Shown: positions 34,907 through 47,939 of the stretch, in pieces
How the letters are laid out: each line of letters opens with the position of its first letter
Numbering within the stretch: the first letter of the stretch is position 1
Notes under the pieces: generated by a model
Database searches by the model: none
What the model was told of the DNA's origin: nothing
What the model saw: the letters and a program-made list of their open reading frames with translations, nothing else
Made by a program: the position numbers and the translations under genes
DNA from: Austropuccinia psidii
Lineage: Eukaryota; Basidiomycota; Pucciniomycetes; Pucciniales; Sphaerophragmiaceae
Length of the DNA: 64,000 bases
Direction: 5' to 3'
NCBI GenBank assembly: GCA_023105745.1
Contig: JALGQZ010000008.1
Span: 25,061,866-25,125,865 of the forward strand

Positions 34907-35449
34907 ATGCCCCACCTCAAAGCCTCTAAGGTGAAGGTTCACACCCCTTTGGGGCTGAACTCATCACCCAGGGCCTCCTCTGCAACTCTGGGGGAGGCCA
35001 AGATCTTGATGGTCCTGGACCCCTTCAATGGATCCAGGCCATATATGGTGAAATTTGGAATTGGGCCATTTTTTGGGCCGCTTGGTCACCCTGGGTCCCC
35101 AGCAAATTTGGGCCCAGAGGCTCCATTTTGGTCCTGGGGGCCTCCAATAGCCCCCACGGACCGCGGCCCACGGCCCACGGACCGCGGCGTACGGCCCGCG
35201 GACCGTAGGACCCCAAAACATCAAAAAGGCCTATTATGGCCAAAAAACCAGAAAAATCAAAAAAATTGCCCTAATCACCAAAACACCCAGCAAGGCCAAA
35301 AGGCCATAAAAAGCAAGATACATCAAGATCACTCAAGATGGAGGCCACAGTCCAAAACCCACTGGGAGGGCTGCCTGAGGCCAATTCCTTGGATCATGGG
35401 GACAAGACCCCTTGGAGGTTCATTGAATGGATTAAGTCTGGGCCAATGA
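34907..35449 (+). other. Open frame of 180 codons over the GC-rich segment of element 2 (doubtful gene)
   Basis: Begins with ATG and is open, but the product is a Pro/Gly/Lys-rich string without a domain. Its repeats (PTDRGPRP, PTDRGVRP) are simply the translation of the CGG array. Minus-strand frames are open too, which is common in GC-rich DNA. More likely non-coding upstream region of the antisense gene. Kept as doubtful. Confidence 0.25.
35157..35205. repeat. Array of seven 7-bp CGG-N4 units
   Basis: CGG triplets start at 35157, 35164, 35171, 35178, 35185, 35192 and 35199, exactly every 7 bp. Typical units are CGGACCG and CGGCCCA. CCG triplets within several units create CCGCGG palindromes. 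This is the most GC-rich spot noticed in the window. It lies 353 bp upstream of the antisense start codon, counted on that gene's own strand. CGG triplets in direct or inverted pairs are the known targets of Zn2Cys6 proteins, so this is a candidate operator; simple minisatellite origin is the alternative. Confidence 0.75.
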
Positions 35450-35779
35450 GTACAAGTCATATACTCATTGGGCACCAATTTTTGAGCACAAGTGCTCAAT
35501 GGCCTTTATTCTGGGATATATCCCAAGGCCACATCCCAAGACATGGCTGATTGAATCAAAAGAAAAGAATTGCATACTCTGGAAGGAATACTCACTCAAA
35601 CTTGAAAAGAAAGGGGGGAATCAATTGAATTTGGCAGGGAAGAAGTAATGAAGGATTTTCAGGATAATGGTCAAGAGGAAAGAAAATTAAAAAGAAATTT
35701 TTTTTGAAAAAATGTGGGGATATTGAGATGCCACTCAACAGTGGCAGGGTATTATGGTGTTCAGGAGCCCACCAGTTTC

Positions 35780-35792
35780 AAGAGGGGGATAC
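35780..35792 (+). other. Polypurine tract of element 2
   Basis: AAGAGGGGGATAC directly abuts the TGTAACAACC start of the 3' LTR, the expected place for the plus-strand primer. Confidence 0.85.
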
Positions 35793-36553
35793 TGTAACAA
35801 CCATCCATCAGGGGTAAGGGTATTCATTCATACACCCACTCAAACACCTCAAATCAGCAAATCCAGTATCTGCATCAGCAGTCAGTTTCAGCAATCCTCA
35901 TTCTGAAACATGCATACAGTTTGGTACATCAATACAGCCTGTCAATACTTGTACAGGATGGATTCACCCAATACAGTTTCAATACACCAGTATGAAACTG
36001 TATGATCACTCAAATACACCACACCTCTTGTACAGGTTCTGTACAGCTGTACAGGACCTGTATTGGCCAGACTCAATTCAACAATCAATTATTCTCATGA
36101 AAATTCTTCTCTGGATCAAGGCTGGTGATTCTCACATATACCAGTCCCTCTTTCTCCCCCCTGGGGACTTTTCCCCAGTTAATTAATTTAGTTTATTTAT
36201 CATTTCATAATTATTCTTATCCTTATTTTGGGTATTATAATTATTTAATTTTAAGTTAGTCTTTGCATTTCTCTCTTCGCCTGTACAGTATGAGTTGGGT
36301 GGCCATATCCTTATTAACCCTTCTCTTTCCATTCTGACAGGTTGAAACAGTGGACTTGGACTTGTTTGTGGTTGGCTCTTCTATTTCTTATTCTTATTTC
36401 TTTTGTCGCTGCTTTTCTTATATTCATTATTTTAGTAATTCATCTTTAACACTCTTAAGTGTATCTCATCTTATCATATCCTTGAGCCCTCCATAAGTGA
36501 GTCCCAGTTTACTGAGTGCCAGGCCCTCTTCACTTCGAAGAGCCCCTGTGACA
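35793..36553 (+). repeat. 3' LTR of element 2
   Basis: Same 761-bp length as the 5' LTR. By eye three substitutions separate them: CCAGCCCC against CCAGTCCC, GTAATTAATC against GTAATTCATC, and CACTTTGAAG against CACTTCGAAG. The TGTACAG dyad is repeated at 36031-36062. Followed by the TAGAG target duplication. Confidence 0.97.
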
Positions 36554-36558
36554 TAGAG

Positions 36559-39500
36559 TTTCATAAAGATTCTTTTTCCTACTTTTTCTTCAAAATACAT
36601 ACCAAAGATATAAATCAAATAATAAAAATGCATTCTGCTCAATTTTTACATATCCTTTTATCATTAATCTATTCAGGGTAGCTATATCAGGTTTGTGGGA
36701 TTCTTGGTTAAAAGAACATTTTCAAAAATATTTTTTGTGGTTTTGTATTTTTGTTTCTCTGTTAATATTGAAGCAAAAAATTACTCAACTCAGAAATAAA
36801 ACATGTGGGAAGGACTATTAGTAGATATATGAAGTCAAAGTCATACTGATAATGAAAATTGAAAACTTATATATTTCTTTTATTTCAAGAGGTGAAGACA
36901 AATTCACTCATTTTCTGAAAGCCATATATTCATGATATGCATATAATTCTCTCAGAAATATTTCAAAAAAACTTGGTTCCCCTTTGATCCAGCTCAAATA
37001 TTCCCAAGATTCAGATTATTACTAGTATTTTTCCTTTGAAAGAATGAAAAGATCCTTTTTTGATTCTCAGAAAGATATATTGTCAAAATTTTATCATATT
37101 TCCATTGTGGAGGATATTATGAATTTATTAAGTTAATAATAAATAAAGTGTTCCAAATCAAAATTTATACTTGGGTTTGAATATTTCTGATGAACAACAG
37201 CTCATAGATTCCCAGAAGAAAACAGACAACATATGGGTAAATGTCTTGATAAATGCTGAATAGTGGGATTTGAATCCTTGAAATTGTGTTTTAACCTTGT
37301 TTTAAATATTGTTGAACATGGCTTTGAAGAAATAATTGTGTTTATCTATGCTTACTTAAAAAACGGCTTCAGCTAAAATCTGCAAACTATCTTTTGGAAA
37401 TATAACTGTGCGCCATATATCAAAGCTTTTTTTAAATTTAAGAATAAGAAAGGAATATTCTAATAGAATTATTTTAAAGTGTTTGAAAGAGCTGCACATA
37501 TTTTTTGATCAACTAATATTAATACAAAGCTGAAGGTCCTTAATTTATTATCCTCTTATTTTATAGAATATTATAAAATCAATTTCAGCTTGAAAACACC
37601 TTACATAAGATTCATAAAATCTTTTTTGAAAAAAGAGAATAAATTTATTCTAGGTATATCTACTTGGAACAACATATAATTGTCATTATTTCAAAAACAT
37701 TTACTGAATTCTATTTGTTTAAGAAATATGAAGATCTCAATTTTTCACAATAACTATTTGATATTTATATTCTTTTAATTGAATGATTAATAGGAATTCA
37801 TACATGTACTAACCATACATCTTAGGAATATTTAATAAAGAGAAATTGAGAAATTGTTTTTGCAATGATTTTGAAGGATTTAAGTTTTTCATTGTGCAGT
37901 ATTGATGAAGTCACAAATGTATACTATGATAGTTGAAGTTATCAATGGGTCAAATTCAGATAAAAATTTCAATTTTTATGAGCACAGAGAGCACTTTGTA
38001 TATTCTAAAAATTACAAGATTGGTTGAAGATTCAATAGCTTCAAAGTAAACTGAAAGATTGGTATAACATTAAACAAACATAACTTGAAGATATATGAAA
38101 TATAAGGGACCATATCATTGGAAAATGCTTAAGTAAAGCAATGAATCGATTAAAATGAAGGACAACCATATTTATATATAAAAATTAACTTTATTCAAAA
38201 TTCACACACATGATCTTATTTGATCTCTAAAAGTATTGGTAGTGAAAGCGATCATTTACTGCTTATCTCTGCCCCTCCCCTGACTTTCTTTACATAAAAA
38301 TATGAATGATCTTCTTTTTTACACATTCAAGTAATTGATTAGATCAAGATGATGAATTTAGAATTTATAATTCATTAACAGTAGTATACAAAGTGAAGCA
38401 AAATTATTCAAAAGGAGGGAGAAAATTGATCATTCCAAAATATGAAAGAACTAGATATTTTTGATGGTTGTGAGTATTAAGTATGGTATTATTAATCAAT
38501 ATCTTTTATATTAAGAAAAGAATGATTTTTTACTTACACCAAGGGATTTTATAATGAAAAATTGTCCAAATATAGAAAGAAACCAAATTTTACTGGAAAT
38601 ATCTGTATTTTATAGCTACAACCGTAAGAATCTACTCCAAATCAGTTTATTGGCTGAAATACTGGTGATATAAGTTTACTATATACTATCCTTTTCGTGG
38701 GCCTTTCCTTAGGATTACTTTGAGTCATGAAGCCTTTTAACTTGTTTCAATTTAAAATTAAGCCTCACTTACAGAAGAGAGGAATAATAAGGGATTGATT
38801 GGCTCACATAATAGAGATTTTGATAATAGAAAAGGGTTTTATTTTAGGGTATCTCTAATATACTATCTTTATTTCCACAAATTATCCAAGAATTTAAGCC
38901 ATTTTCTCATTAATGAAAAGATGAATGAATACTACAAGGGTTACAGTGTCAATGTTATTCATCTCTATAATTCACTAAGTGAGTTAGAGAGAGAATTCAT
39001 ATTCAAAATGTAATATATATTCAAAATTCTGTAACAGATACTTCAAAGTTCCCATTTCATTGTTTGTGAAATTATACAAAGTGATGAAGAGGCTTAAAAA
39101 AAGGGAGACTCAGAATGATTCTTGTGATCATGTACTCTTAAGTGAGTGAGATTTGAAACTCCTGACCAAAAACTGATATCAAGACAACTGAATTCAGCCT
39201 TTGCGGCTTGAATTCCTCTTACAACTTATATTTTCAAATTGAATTTCTAAACTATCATCAACCTGAATGCAATATATCTCCAATTTTGAATTCCAAATTC
39301 AACACCTGCTTTCATGCGTAACCACTTTTCTCAAAGTTAATATTGAGGATCAATCCAGATCTTCTCTAGTAGGATAACTTGATAGTATATTGACAATAGA
39401 GTAGAAAGGCTGAATATCTTAGAATATTATTTATGCTTCATTAATGGAAATTATCTATAATATAAATGAAAAAAGATCAATATAATTTAATGATATTAAC

Positions 39501-40400
39501 AGTATGATAGCCATGTTGAGATAGTGTTTAAAGATATTATTAGTAGTTATTTTAGAAATTTTATTAATAACAATTATTAATAAAAAAAGGTAAGATAATC
39601 ATCCTACACTAATAAATCCCATAATACCCATTATTGATATGGTAGAGTATATTCATATCCATGCTCAAAGTATTACATTACTATTATATAATATATATCT
39701 TAGATTTATATCAACCTAATAACTATTAGAGAACTAAATTTTCCTTGGATTATTATATTTATTCTTATAATATTATTAAACCAACTTTGCATTCTGAAAT
39801 GTTTATCAAAATTATTATCAGTATCTATCGTGGTCCCAAAAGAGGAATATTTGAATAATTCAATTATAAAAGAGTAGGAATCCTAAAAGAACGGTAAAAA
39901 AGGTAAGGAAACCTCACTTATCAAAAAAACAATATCAACTATTCCAATTATTATAATAGAAATATTTGGTTGACATAATTATACAGACTTCTGAATAAAG
40001 TTCTTTAATTGAAAATAAAAACATTGAATAATTGATTGGTCCTCTCATCAAGAGGATATCTTTTTTGGTATAATTAAAGGGGCAATTGGTACAGTTTAGC
40101 ACCCATGGTTATTGGTTAATTCTGAAATTCAAAAAAGATTTAATATTAATTTCCCCCTCAAGGTATTTCCTCTTATTTATCACACAAATACAGGAGCTTT
40201 CACATCAAGTGTCCCAATGGTGGCCCTTTCAGCCTCAAGAATCAATAATGAGATAACATTATCACACTGAAAGGCCAAATGTTTTTTCTATCAAAAAATG
40301 AATAAAATTCAAAAGCATCAATTGTTAAGAGAAGAGTTATCATAGAGAAATCATAAAAATCATTAAATAAGATCCTCACCTTGGAGGAGGAATTAGAAGA
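36559..40400. other. AT-rich DNA without recognisable genes
   Basis: About 3.8 kb with no convincing open frame. The longest, 38795-39013, has 72 codons and no motif. It may include the decayed 5' part of the family C copy whose gag follows. Confidence 0.6.
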
Positions 40401-42406
40401 AAAAGTCTTAAGCTACAGACCTAGGTCAGAAAGAAAATGAAGAACAGGATTTACCTTATTTGGATAGTGATGAATAATGACAGAAGGCTATGGAAAGTCA
40501 TGCAACAAAGACATATAAAGAAAAAAAATCCAGGAATTCTTCAACTGAAACCACTACTGGGGATGAAACCTATGAAATAATTCTCAGAAACAAGAAACCA
40601 TTAAGATCACCAATCTCAAAGCCATTTCAAAAATTGACCCCAGGAAAATCAAAAGGAGGTGCAATACTTTCCAAATTGGTACATATTGAAATGCCTCACC
40701 AACAAGAAAGAGCTACAATACCTTGTGTAAATATTGTGAAAATAAAGGAAAGGACTATAACCCCAAATTTCATGAAATTAATGTTGAGAATTTTATAAAG
40801 AGAGCTGAGAAAAAATTGGCAAATGAAAATACTAATGGTAGTAATTTGGACATTCAAATAGAATTCTGGAGTGAAGATAAGAATAACAGATATATAATTT
40901 AAGGCATGCCAGGCTTAGAAATCAAGGAATCAGATCAATTGAAAAATAAAATTATCAGTAAATGGAGAAAGATGGAACTAGACATATGGCATAGGGAATA
41001 TTAAATAGAAAGAATGTATAATAAAGCTCAAAAAGAAAAGGTTTTAATAACTTTACCTCAAAGGTATCTACTTAAGTATGGATATTCACAGAGAAAATGA
41101 TTGAAATGAAGATATAGTTGATTCTTTGTCACCAGGAGTTGAGAGTAGAGTTAGTAATAAAATTACCAAAGACAGGGTCTTGAATCAAGCCACAGATGAA
41201 GTAAATATCTTACCTGAAATGGATATTCTCAGAAATTCTATTGAGGCAGCAGTGGTTAATAAGGGGAAATCACAATTATGAAATGAATATGAAATAAAAA
41301 TTGAACAGAAAGCTAGTTTGACAATTTAAGCTGGAAGAACTTTATCAAAAAAATGGAATATATTACTCAGAAAATAAAGAATCTGCCACCTCAAGAAGAC
41401 AATGTTAAGTAATACCCAAAGGAGTTTAATCTAACAAAGGATGTCTTGGAGGACCTCAAATACTTATCAGAGGATGCTCATCCACCAAAGAAGGTCTGGA
41501 AGGATCAACCCAACACACAAGGATAAGTCCTAGCAGCAAATGAACAACCATTCAGACCAAGAAATCCCCAGAAAACCTTACCTGAAAATTATGAACCTTA
41601 TATACAGTGAAGATTCATCCAAAACTACCCTTGAATTGCTATGGTTGTTTTGAAACTGGACATTTATTGAAAAGATTTTGTTATCTGGCAAAGGATATGG
41701 AAAGAATGGCTGTCAGTAGGAAAGGACTGAATTTTATTTACCTTAATTCAAGAAAGTGCCCTTAAAAGCAACTGAATTTCAAAAATATTTAGCCAGGGAA
41801 TCTGCTAAGAAACAAAAGAAAATAAAAAATAGTATAGTTGAATGTGAAATAAGTCCATCAAGACCATAAGAGCAAAGAATAGTTGATTTGAAGAAGGAAG
41901 AAAAAGAATCAATTTACCAAGGAGAAGACTGGGTTACTTGAGAACTTCCAAATGTAACTTCACCCACTGAGATGTCAGAAACAAATGCAACTATCAGACA
42001 GAACAAGAAAATATTTGACAAAAAAGAAAGCCAAAGAAATAAGAGTCTCAGATTGAAAATAAAATAATCCCAGAAACCTATGATGGGGATGAAGCTTAGT
42101 AATATCTGAACATAGTTTCTTCAATCAAGTATTAAAATATGAGTGAAAATACCAAAAGAAATCAAAATAATAAATAAAATGAAATTTGAAGAAAAGAGAA
42201 TAATAAATAGGGAATAAGAAAAATATATTAAGAGATGGTTCATAGCAAAATTGAATAGAAAGAAATGAGAGAAGAATTCAACCCAAAGATACAAATTGAA
42301 AATGTGATAAAGAGAATCTTGGAAAAGAAAATGAATGTAACCCTGGAAGAAATCATAGCAGGTTCCCCAACCTCAATTCAGAGGTCTAAACAAACTTTTC
42401 TTAAAC
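40400..42406 (+). pseudogene. Decayed gag of a second family C element, cut by family B
   Basis: Fragments in shifting frames follow the Gag order I recall for this rust Ty3 lineage. They include a basic N-terminal part (40490-40798) and an aberrant zinc-knuckle-like stretch near 41630 (LNCYGCFETGHLLKRFC, spaced C-X2-C-X4-H-X5-C, one residue too long). Then come EDWVT and a final NVTLEEIIAGSP-like piece just before 42400. The sequence stops abruptly at the TGTCAGGG start of family B, so that element inserted into it. Many stops make it inactive. This gag and the pol at 5.6-10.5 kb belong to the same family but are separate copies. Confidence 0.6.
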
Positions 42407-44035
42407 TGTCAGGGTAACTCTATGATATAGCTTCAAAATGATAATAAAAGATATAAATCTGAGTGTGACACAAAAATAATGATGCAATGGTTAAAAAGGC
42501 TATACTCAAAGAATTGAGTGATGGTAAGTGCTATTGATAGCCTTGGGTGCAGGCTTTACCTGTTGGTTTACAATACTAAACCCTACAGTAATTACAATTA
42601 TAATTATACCTGTTTTAATTCTAAGGGTACCACTCCTTTAAGAAGCTATACCACATAATAATACCAAGAAAAGGATGATTGATTGGCCTTCTGGTGAGGA
42701 AAGGCCTCCTTTTATCTTGTTCTGGGGTAGTGGGAGGTTTTTTACCTCTGCACACAACCACAGAGTGAAAATGTTCACTACTGTGGGCTGGTTGGTGGTT
42801 CTACACACTCAATACAGACTGGTATTGGGTGGAAATGTGGTTTTGGAACCACAAGTTGTCATTTTTACCCTTTACAGGGTGAAGATTTTCACCAATGGAG
42901 TTTACATGTGTGTTATTGTGCTTTTTACGCGTCAGAAGCTGTACAGAAACTGTATATACCTCTGTATTTGACTGAAATATAGGGTATTGAAGTACGAACA
43001 AGCTTATTTGTCTATTTAACACCTCATAATCATACTTATGGGATATTATCCCACAGTAAAGCTGTATTGGTCTAATTGTGGGATGATATGGAGCACAATA
43101 TTGGTTCATTGTGTAGCCCTGGGTGTGGTCTACACAATGGTACCTCATTTGGTATGGCTAACATCAAATATGGCAAAGTTATGGCATGTTCAATTCTAGT
43201 TATCCAGATATATGATTCTCTGAAAATCTGTATGGAACTTGTTTTCCCCATAACCTTTGTTCTAGATGTGATATGGAGAAATGTATGGCACCATCAGATA
43301 GCCCTGATTGTACTGTTTCCAAAGAGACCTCACTTTGAGTATCTCACACTAAAACTCTAGAAATTAGATGGGAGGTGAATATTTTATTCACTTTTATTTG
43401 ACCTTATTTTGTCCAGAACTTCTATAGCTTTGGTGCTAGGTCAATTTGGCTATTACCATTGAATAGCCCTAATTGAGAGATTCAATTTGACTACACATTT
43501 AATGGGGTTAAGCCTCTTTCTCTGGAATTCAGATGAGAGGTGAAAATTAAGGTTCATGCTCAGCAACTGCTTTGAGCTTGAATAACTTTGTTATTATTTA
43601 TCCTAGGATTATGGGACTTGCATATTTGGAAGGGGTGATTTTCCTTTTTTTGATACCTTTTGAGCCTCTTTGGCTCAACTCCATTTTTTGGTGGTATTTT
43701 GATCTACCATTGGTTTATGGTATTCTGGAAGTCATGCTTGTGCTCTGGTTTTGAGTCACACACTGAAATATGCTCCCTCTGAAAAAAGGCTCATATTGAT
43801 GAGACTTTCCTGCCTTCTCTGTGGTACTAATGTGGTTCATGTGACTTTGAGCAAACCAACACTTTGTGGTCATACCCTCCATATCTGGTGGTTTATGTTT
43901 CAAACCATGCAGATGTTTGGTAATTGGTTTCCTTCATTCAAAGTGGGCTTAACCAATTTCCTTTGTTCAATGGTTCTTAAATTCCAGAAAATATTCCTCC
44001 TTGGGGTTAGGTTCACTGTATGAATAATTTTAACA
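42407..44035 (-). repeat. 3' LTR of family B
   Basis: On the plus strand it starts TGTCAGGGTAACTCTATGAT and ends near TTTTAACA, giving TG...CA. On the minus strand a purine-rich ATTGTGGGGAATGGC abuts the far end, as a polypurine tract would. It aligns with the split copy at 49472-63069, for example through TGATTGATTGGCCTT and the run TTATGGGATATTATC. Differences are numerous, so the copy is old. Open frames inside it (42675-42971, 43076-43360) are chance. Confidence 0.65.
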
Positions 44036-47000
44036 GCCATTCCCCACAATATCAGAGTCAGATTAATGACCTTCTTGGTCTTTTCTTGTTTTTTTTTTCT
44101 TGCAAATGTCTCTTCCCTGTCTTTGGGCAAATTTTCTGCATAGTGATTGGGTGATTAACAGTTGTGAGTTCAGATTCTGAATCACCAGTTTCTTTGGGAT
44201 CCAGGGTTGGATTCTCCCTGTCATCACCAGTACTATGGGTATCATATCTACCAGTAGATGTTCTAATCCTTCCTTCTAGCGTAGTAGTTGATATTTCATC
44301 CAAGGTGGATTCTTTGGAGCATCTGAATTTTAATGCATTCTCTAAGTCTCCTGGTAGTTTGGTCAACAGTTTGTGATTTCTCATTTCTGTTGTTATGTGA
44401 GGGTCCATGAACATTAGCCTTTTTGACTGTCTCAGACACCAATCATATGAATCTTTGTCCACTGTGTATCTATCATTTCCAAATGAAAGTGTTTTCTGCC
44501 ATATTCATGTATCATTTCTGTACTCTTGGATTATTTGGCTCCTCCGCCATGGCCAGTTTCATATGCCATGGTTTTCTTTTATTTCTGTGAGCCTTTGAGA
44601 TATGATCACATATCCAAAAAGGCCACAAGAAAAACTCTATAATAATTCTACTCAAAATAATTATCTTAAAACTAGTGAAAATACCATAAATAGGTACAAA
44701 ATCTGAATTAACTCAGAATCTAATGGGTACACATGTGAAATCAATTAAAAAATCAAATTCCCCATGGTAAAATAACCATATGCCATTTTTTATGTCTTAT
44801 CTGAAAAGTCAATAATTACTGAAGAATAAGTAATAATACCCTAAAAAAGACCTAAAATCTTATCTAACTCAGAAGAAAATGAAAAAACATGTGAAATAAA
44901 TTGTACCATTGGGTTTCCCATAAAAGACTACAAATAAGACGATTTTATTACAATTCTCTAAAGTCAATACTTAAGGAATTCAGCTGAATCTATGCACTTT
45001 TTTGGTCAATGCATATATTCATTGTTTTTAGCTAATATCTCTTGGAATATACATTATAGAGAGTTAAACCAAAAATGAAGTCACCACATAAGTACTGTAG
45101 GGACACAGATATAAAATTTATTTTACAAGATATAAACAAGTTTTTAACTTGTAAGTGTGTATTGAACAAAATCACTGGAGCTGTTGACCACTTCATTGTG
45201 AGAGTTGTCCAAGCATACAAAAAGTAGATAGTCAGATTCTACTAGTTCATATGTAAAGAATGATTTAGGTTTTCTCATAATATTCAAGGTATAACCCCTT
45301 GAAATCAAGGTTTGAAGTATAAAACATTGAATTTCAACAGAAAAGATGAGTTACAAGAAAAATCATCAAAAACAGAGTTTTGATGAGATAATAAAATGCG
45401 CTTGGCAGTTTAATGAGGACATGCCAAGATATTAGAATTTACTCTCAGAATAGCTTTAGTGTGTAGAAAAAATCAACAGTTATTAATGAGCAAAGTTTAA
45501 GCTTAAAATTGATCATTTATGAGCACTCATTGTAATCTTATTTTGGGTTTAACAGCTATAAAAGTAAGAAAACTGGTAAATACTATTAGATTATGATTAA
45601 TACTAATAGAATACACAAAGTGTAGGCTTTTTACAAGCCTATGATGTCATTAAACTTAGAGTTATAGTGATAACTCTAAATAATGGTGTAATAATGAGAT
45701 AAGATGGTTTGTTCATGATGTAATCATCACTAAACCTTAAAGTACTGACCATTTCCAGTGGATAATGTCAATACACGTCTACTAAAAGCCTACTGAACTC
45801 CAGAAGGGAGGTATTTACTATAAATTGACCTCTTTTGACTCTATTTTCCCCTCAGACGCATCAAAACAATAAAAACAATTAAAACAAAAGGTAAAATCTT
45901 TTATTCTTTATATACAAATATGTTAGATTGTCAAAGACCAAAAGCTATCTTTATTATAATAATCAGTTTTGACATGCTTACTTCAATTGTATTCTTGTTT
46001 TGTTATAAATCTCTTAAAAATTTTGTTTCCACGTAAAATCAGGGAAATCTGTAATTTATTTTATTTTTATTTGTATATACAATTTATATGAGTTGTATTT
46101 ACATTGTTTGGCATAAATTATTCAAAAATAATTATATTAAGTGTCAAAAGTAGGTTATTTTCTCTTATTATAATAATTTCTCTCTATTATTACTATTAAT
46201 AATTCTTCAATTAATATAAATAGTATTTATATTAATAAATTACTTTGATACTAGTAATTGTTTAGTTATTAATTGTTTTTTATTAATAAAAAAATTTTTT
46301 TATGCCTTTATTACTTGTTTGTAACAATGATAAAGTGCTTTTAAATATATTAATTATCAAATATTGATATATTTATTTATTATATTATTATATCTATTTA
46401 TTAATATAATTATTCTTACGCCATAATTATAATAAATCTTTATTATTATAGTTATTTTTATCTTATTTATTCTATTTATAAGGATATTCAGAGTACAATA
46501 AGTAAAATATTAGTAATTTTTAATTATTGTTTCATAGTCAAACCTTACAATTTCTGTGTACCAAATAATAGGAGGTCTTTGAAAGCTGTATTTAATATGG
46601 AGGTAATCCAGTAATCTGGTATACTTGGTACATCAATGAAGAGTCCATCAATATAATCAATGAGTTTAATATTATCATATTCTCCTATTCCAGAGAATTT
46701 GGGCCAACTTGAGGCCTCTAGAATCTGTTTTAATACTTCCTTCTATGAATAAGTCATCTTATCTCCATCTTGGTATTGCTATGGAGACCTTGCTTTCTTC
46801 TCCAAAAAGGAATCTGGTTTGATGTCTTCCTGGTGATTTTGATTATCCAAAACATTGCCTTGCTTTTGGGGTTTTATGTTTTGGCAGACATTGAACAATT
46901 TGTCAATATTGTAATACAGGTATTCCCTATCCCTTTTGCAGTGATTTTCCTCTGCTAAGACTTGATTTAGTCTTATTTTTCTCTCTTCTGAGGCTTTGCT

Positions 47001-47840
47001 TAATTTAGTATAGTCCTCATGAAGGCTATTAATAACTTTAGTTTGTAAGGTATAAATCTCTTGTTACCTTAAAGTATTTTCATAGAGTCTTTCAAACTCT
47101 TTTTGAGCTTTCCCTAGAAGCTATGAGAATTGTAAGCATAGAGTATTACTACTTATGGTACTCTCAGGGATCACAAAATTGTGTTTAATGTGAGTGGAGA
47201 TATTATTACTTATCCTAGGGCTGCTAGCTTCATTAGAAGTATTTACAACTTTTTGTTGTTTTTTGTACTGATTTTGGCAGGTCCAAGAAGTTCTAGATCA
47301 TAGGATCTGACTATTTCTTCCTCTGGTTGCAAGAAGTATTCTTCTTGTCCTATGAACCTCTTCCTCTCCTTGATTCTACCTGGGATTGGAAAGTATGGGG
47401 ACTCTTGGTCACTGTTTGGCTAGTGCCTGAGTGGTGTGAAGCCACTAGGGAGTTTGGTTGGGTTACCACTCCTTATGAGCCTGAAAGAGTCAGAGCATGT
47501 TATCTCTGGTTAAATTTGTCTTCTATTATAAGTTCTTTGAAGAATATCTCTTTGAGGGAAATATTATGAGTACTTTCTACAAGTTCTTTCTAGTGGAACT
47601 CTAGGTTGAATTCCCTGTCTGCTATTCTCAATTGGAGAAGTTCTTTGAATATTTGATAGGTTAGAATAAGCTGTTCTATGCAAGCCATTACTGGATCTCT
47701 GCTGTTTGAAACCATCTTGAAAGGTGTAGGAAGGTTAATTTTTCCATGTCTTATGAATTTGAACAACTTTAACTTTTCTCCTTTCCAGGCCTCTGATGGT
47801 TGATTCTCTTTATAAGGAATAATCCCTTGGAAATCCAAGG
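44036..47840 (-). pseudogene. Broken gag of family B, interrupted by a solo LTR
   Basis: Minus-strand pieces at 47838-47590 (FKFIRHGKINLPTPFKMVSN, then DPVMACIEQLILTYQIFKEL) and 44462-44058 (SYDWCLRQSKRLMFMDPHIT, then MRNHKLLTKLPGDLENALKF, CSKESTLDEI) match the N-terminal and capsid parts of a Ty3 Gag related to, but distinct from, that of element 3. Helical remnants lie between 46600 and 47300. The solo LTR at 44586-46549 splits the two. After GKRHLQEKK the frame ends, and the 3' LTR follows at once without zinc knuckle, protease or RT. Stops and frameshifts make it inactive. Confidence 0.6.
44586..46549 (+). repeat. Solo LTR, family A, plus orientation, with 5-bp target duplication
   Basis: Starts TGTGAGCCTTTGAGATATGA and ends AGTCAAACCTTACA. 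ATTTC is duplicated exactly at 44581-44585 and 46550-46554. It interrupts the family B gag remnant. Open frames inside (45032-45220) are not genes. Confidence 0.93.
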
Positions 47841-47939
47841 TCTCTGAAATGAGGTGATATCATTTCTTATTTGCAAAGTGAGAGTACTATCTAGTTGATT
47901 AAATCCCTATTTTGTTAGGAATATATAATTCAGTTTTGA

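Larger units (their letters stand above)
26227..36553 (+). mobile_element. Element 2: intact, young Ty3/gypsy chromovirus with an extra antisense gene
   Basis: Complete 10.3-kb LTR retrotransposon. Order: LTR, TTGATT-rich leader, gag, pol, repeat-containing spacer, antisense zinc-cluster gene, GC-rich CGG array, purine tract, LTR. TAGAG is duplicated at 26222-26226 and 36554-36558. Both LTRs are 761 bp and by eye differ at three positions only, so insertion was very recent. gag, pol and the antisense frame are all open. No sequence complementary to a tRNA 3' end was obvious just after the 5' LTR (TTAAATTAATTAACTC), so the priming mechanism is unclear. Integrase carries a C-terminal chromodomain, placing the element among chromoviruses. 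Confidence 0.96.

Noticed and set aside
34964..35243. Minus-strand Pro/Gly/Arg-rich frames over the GC-rich array
   Set aside because: Open on both strands only because the segment is GC-rich and 7-bp periodic; no independent evidence of coding.
38795..39013. 72-codon frame in AT-rich DNA
   Set aside because: No motif, no splice-supported extension, and length is within chance expectation for this region.
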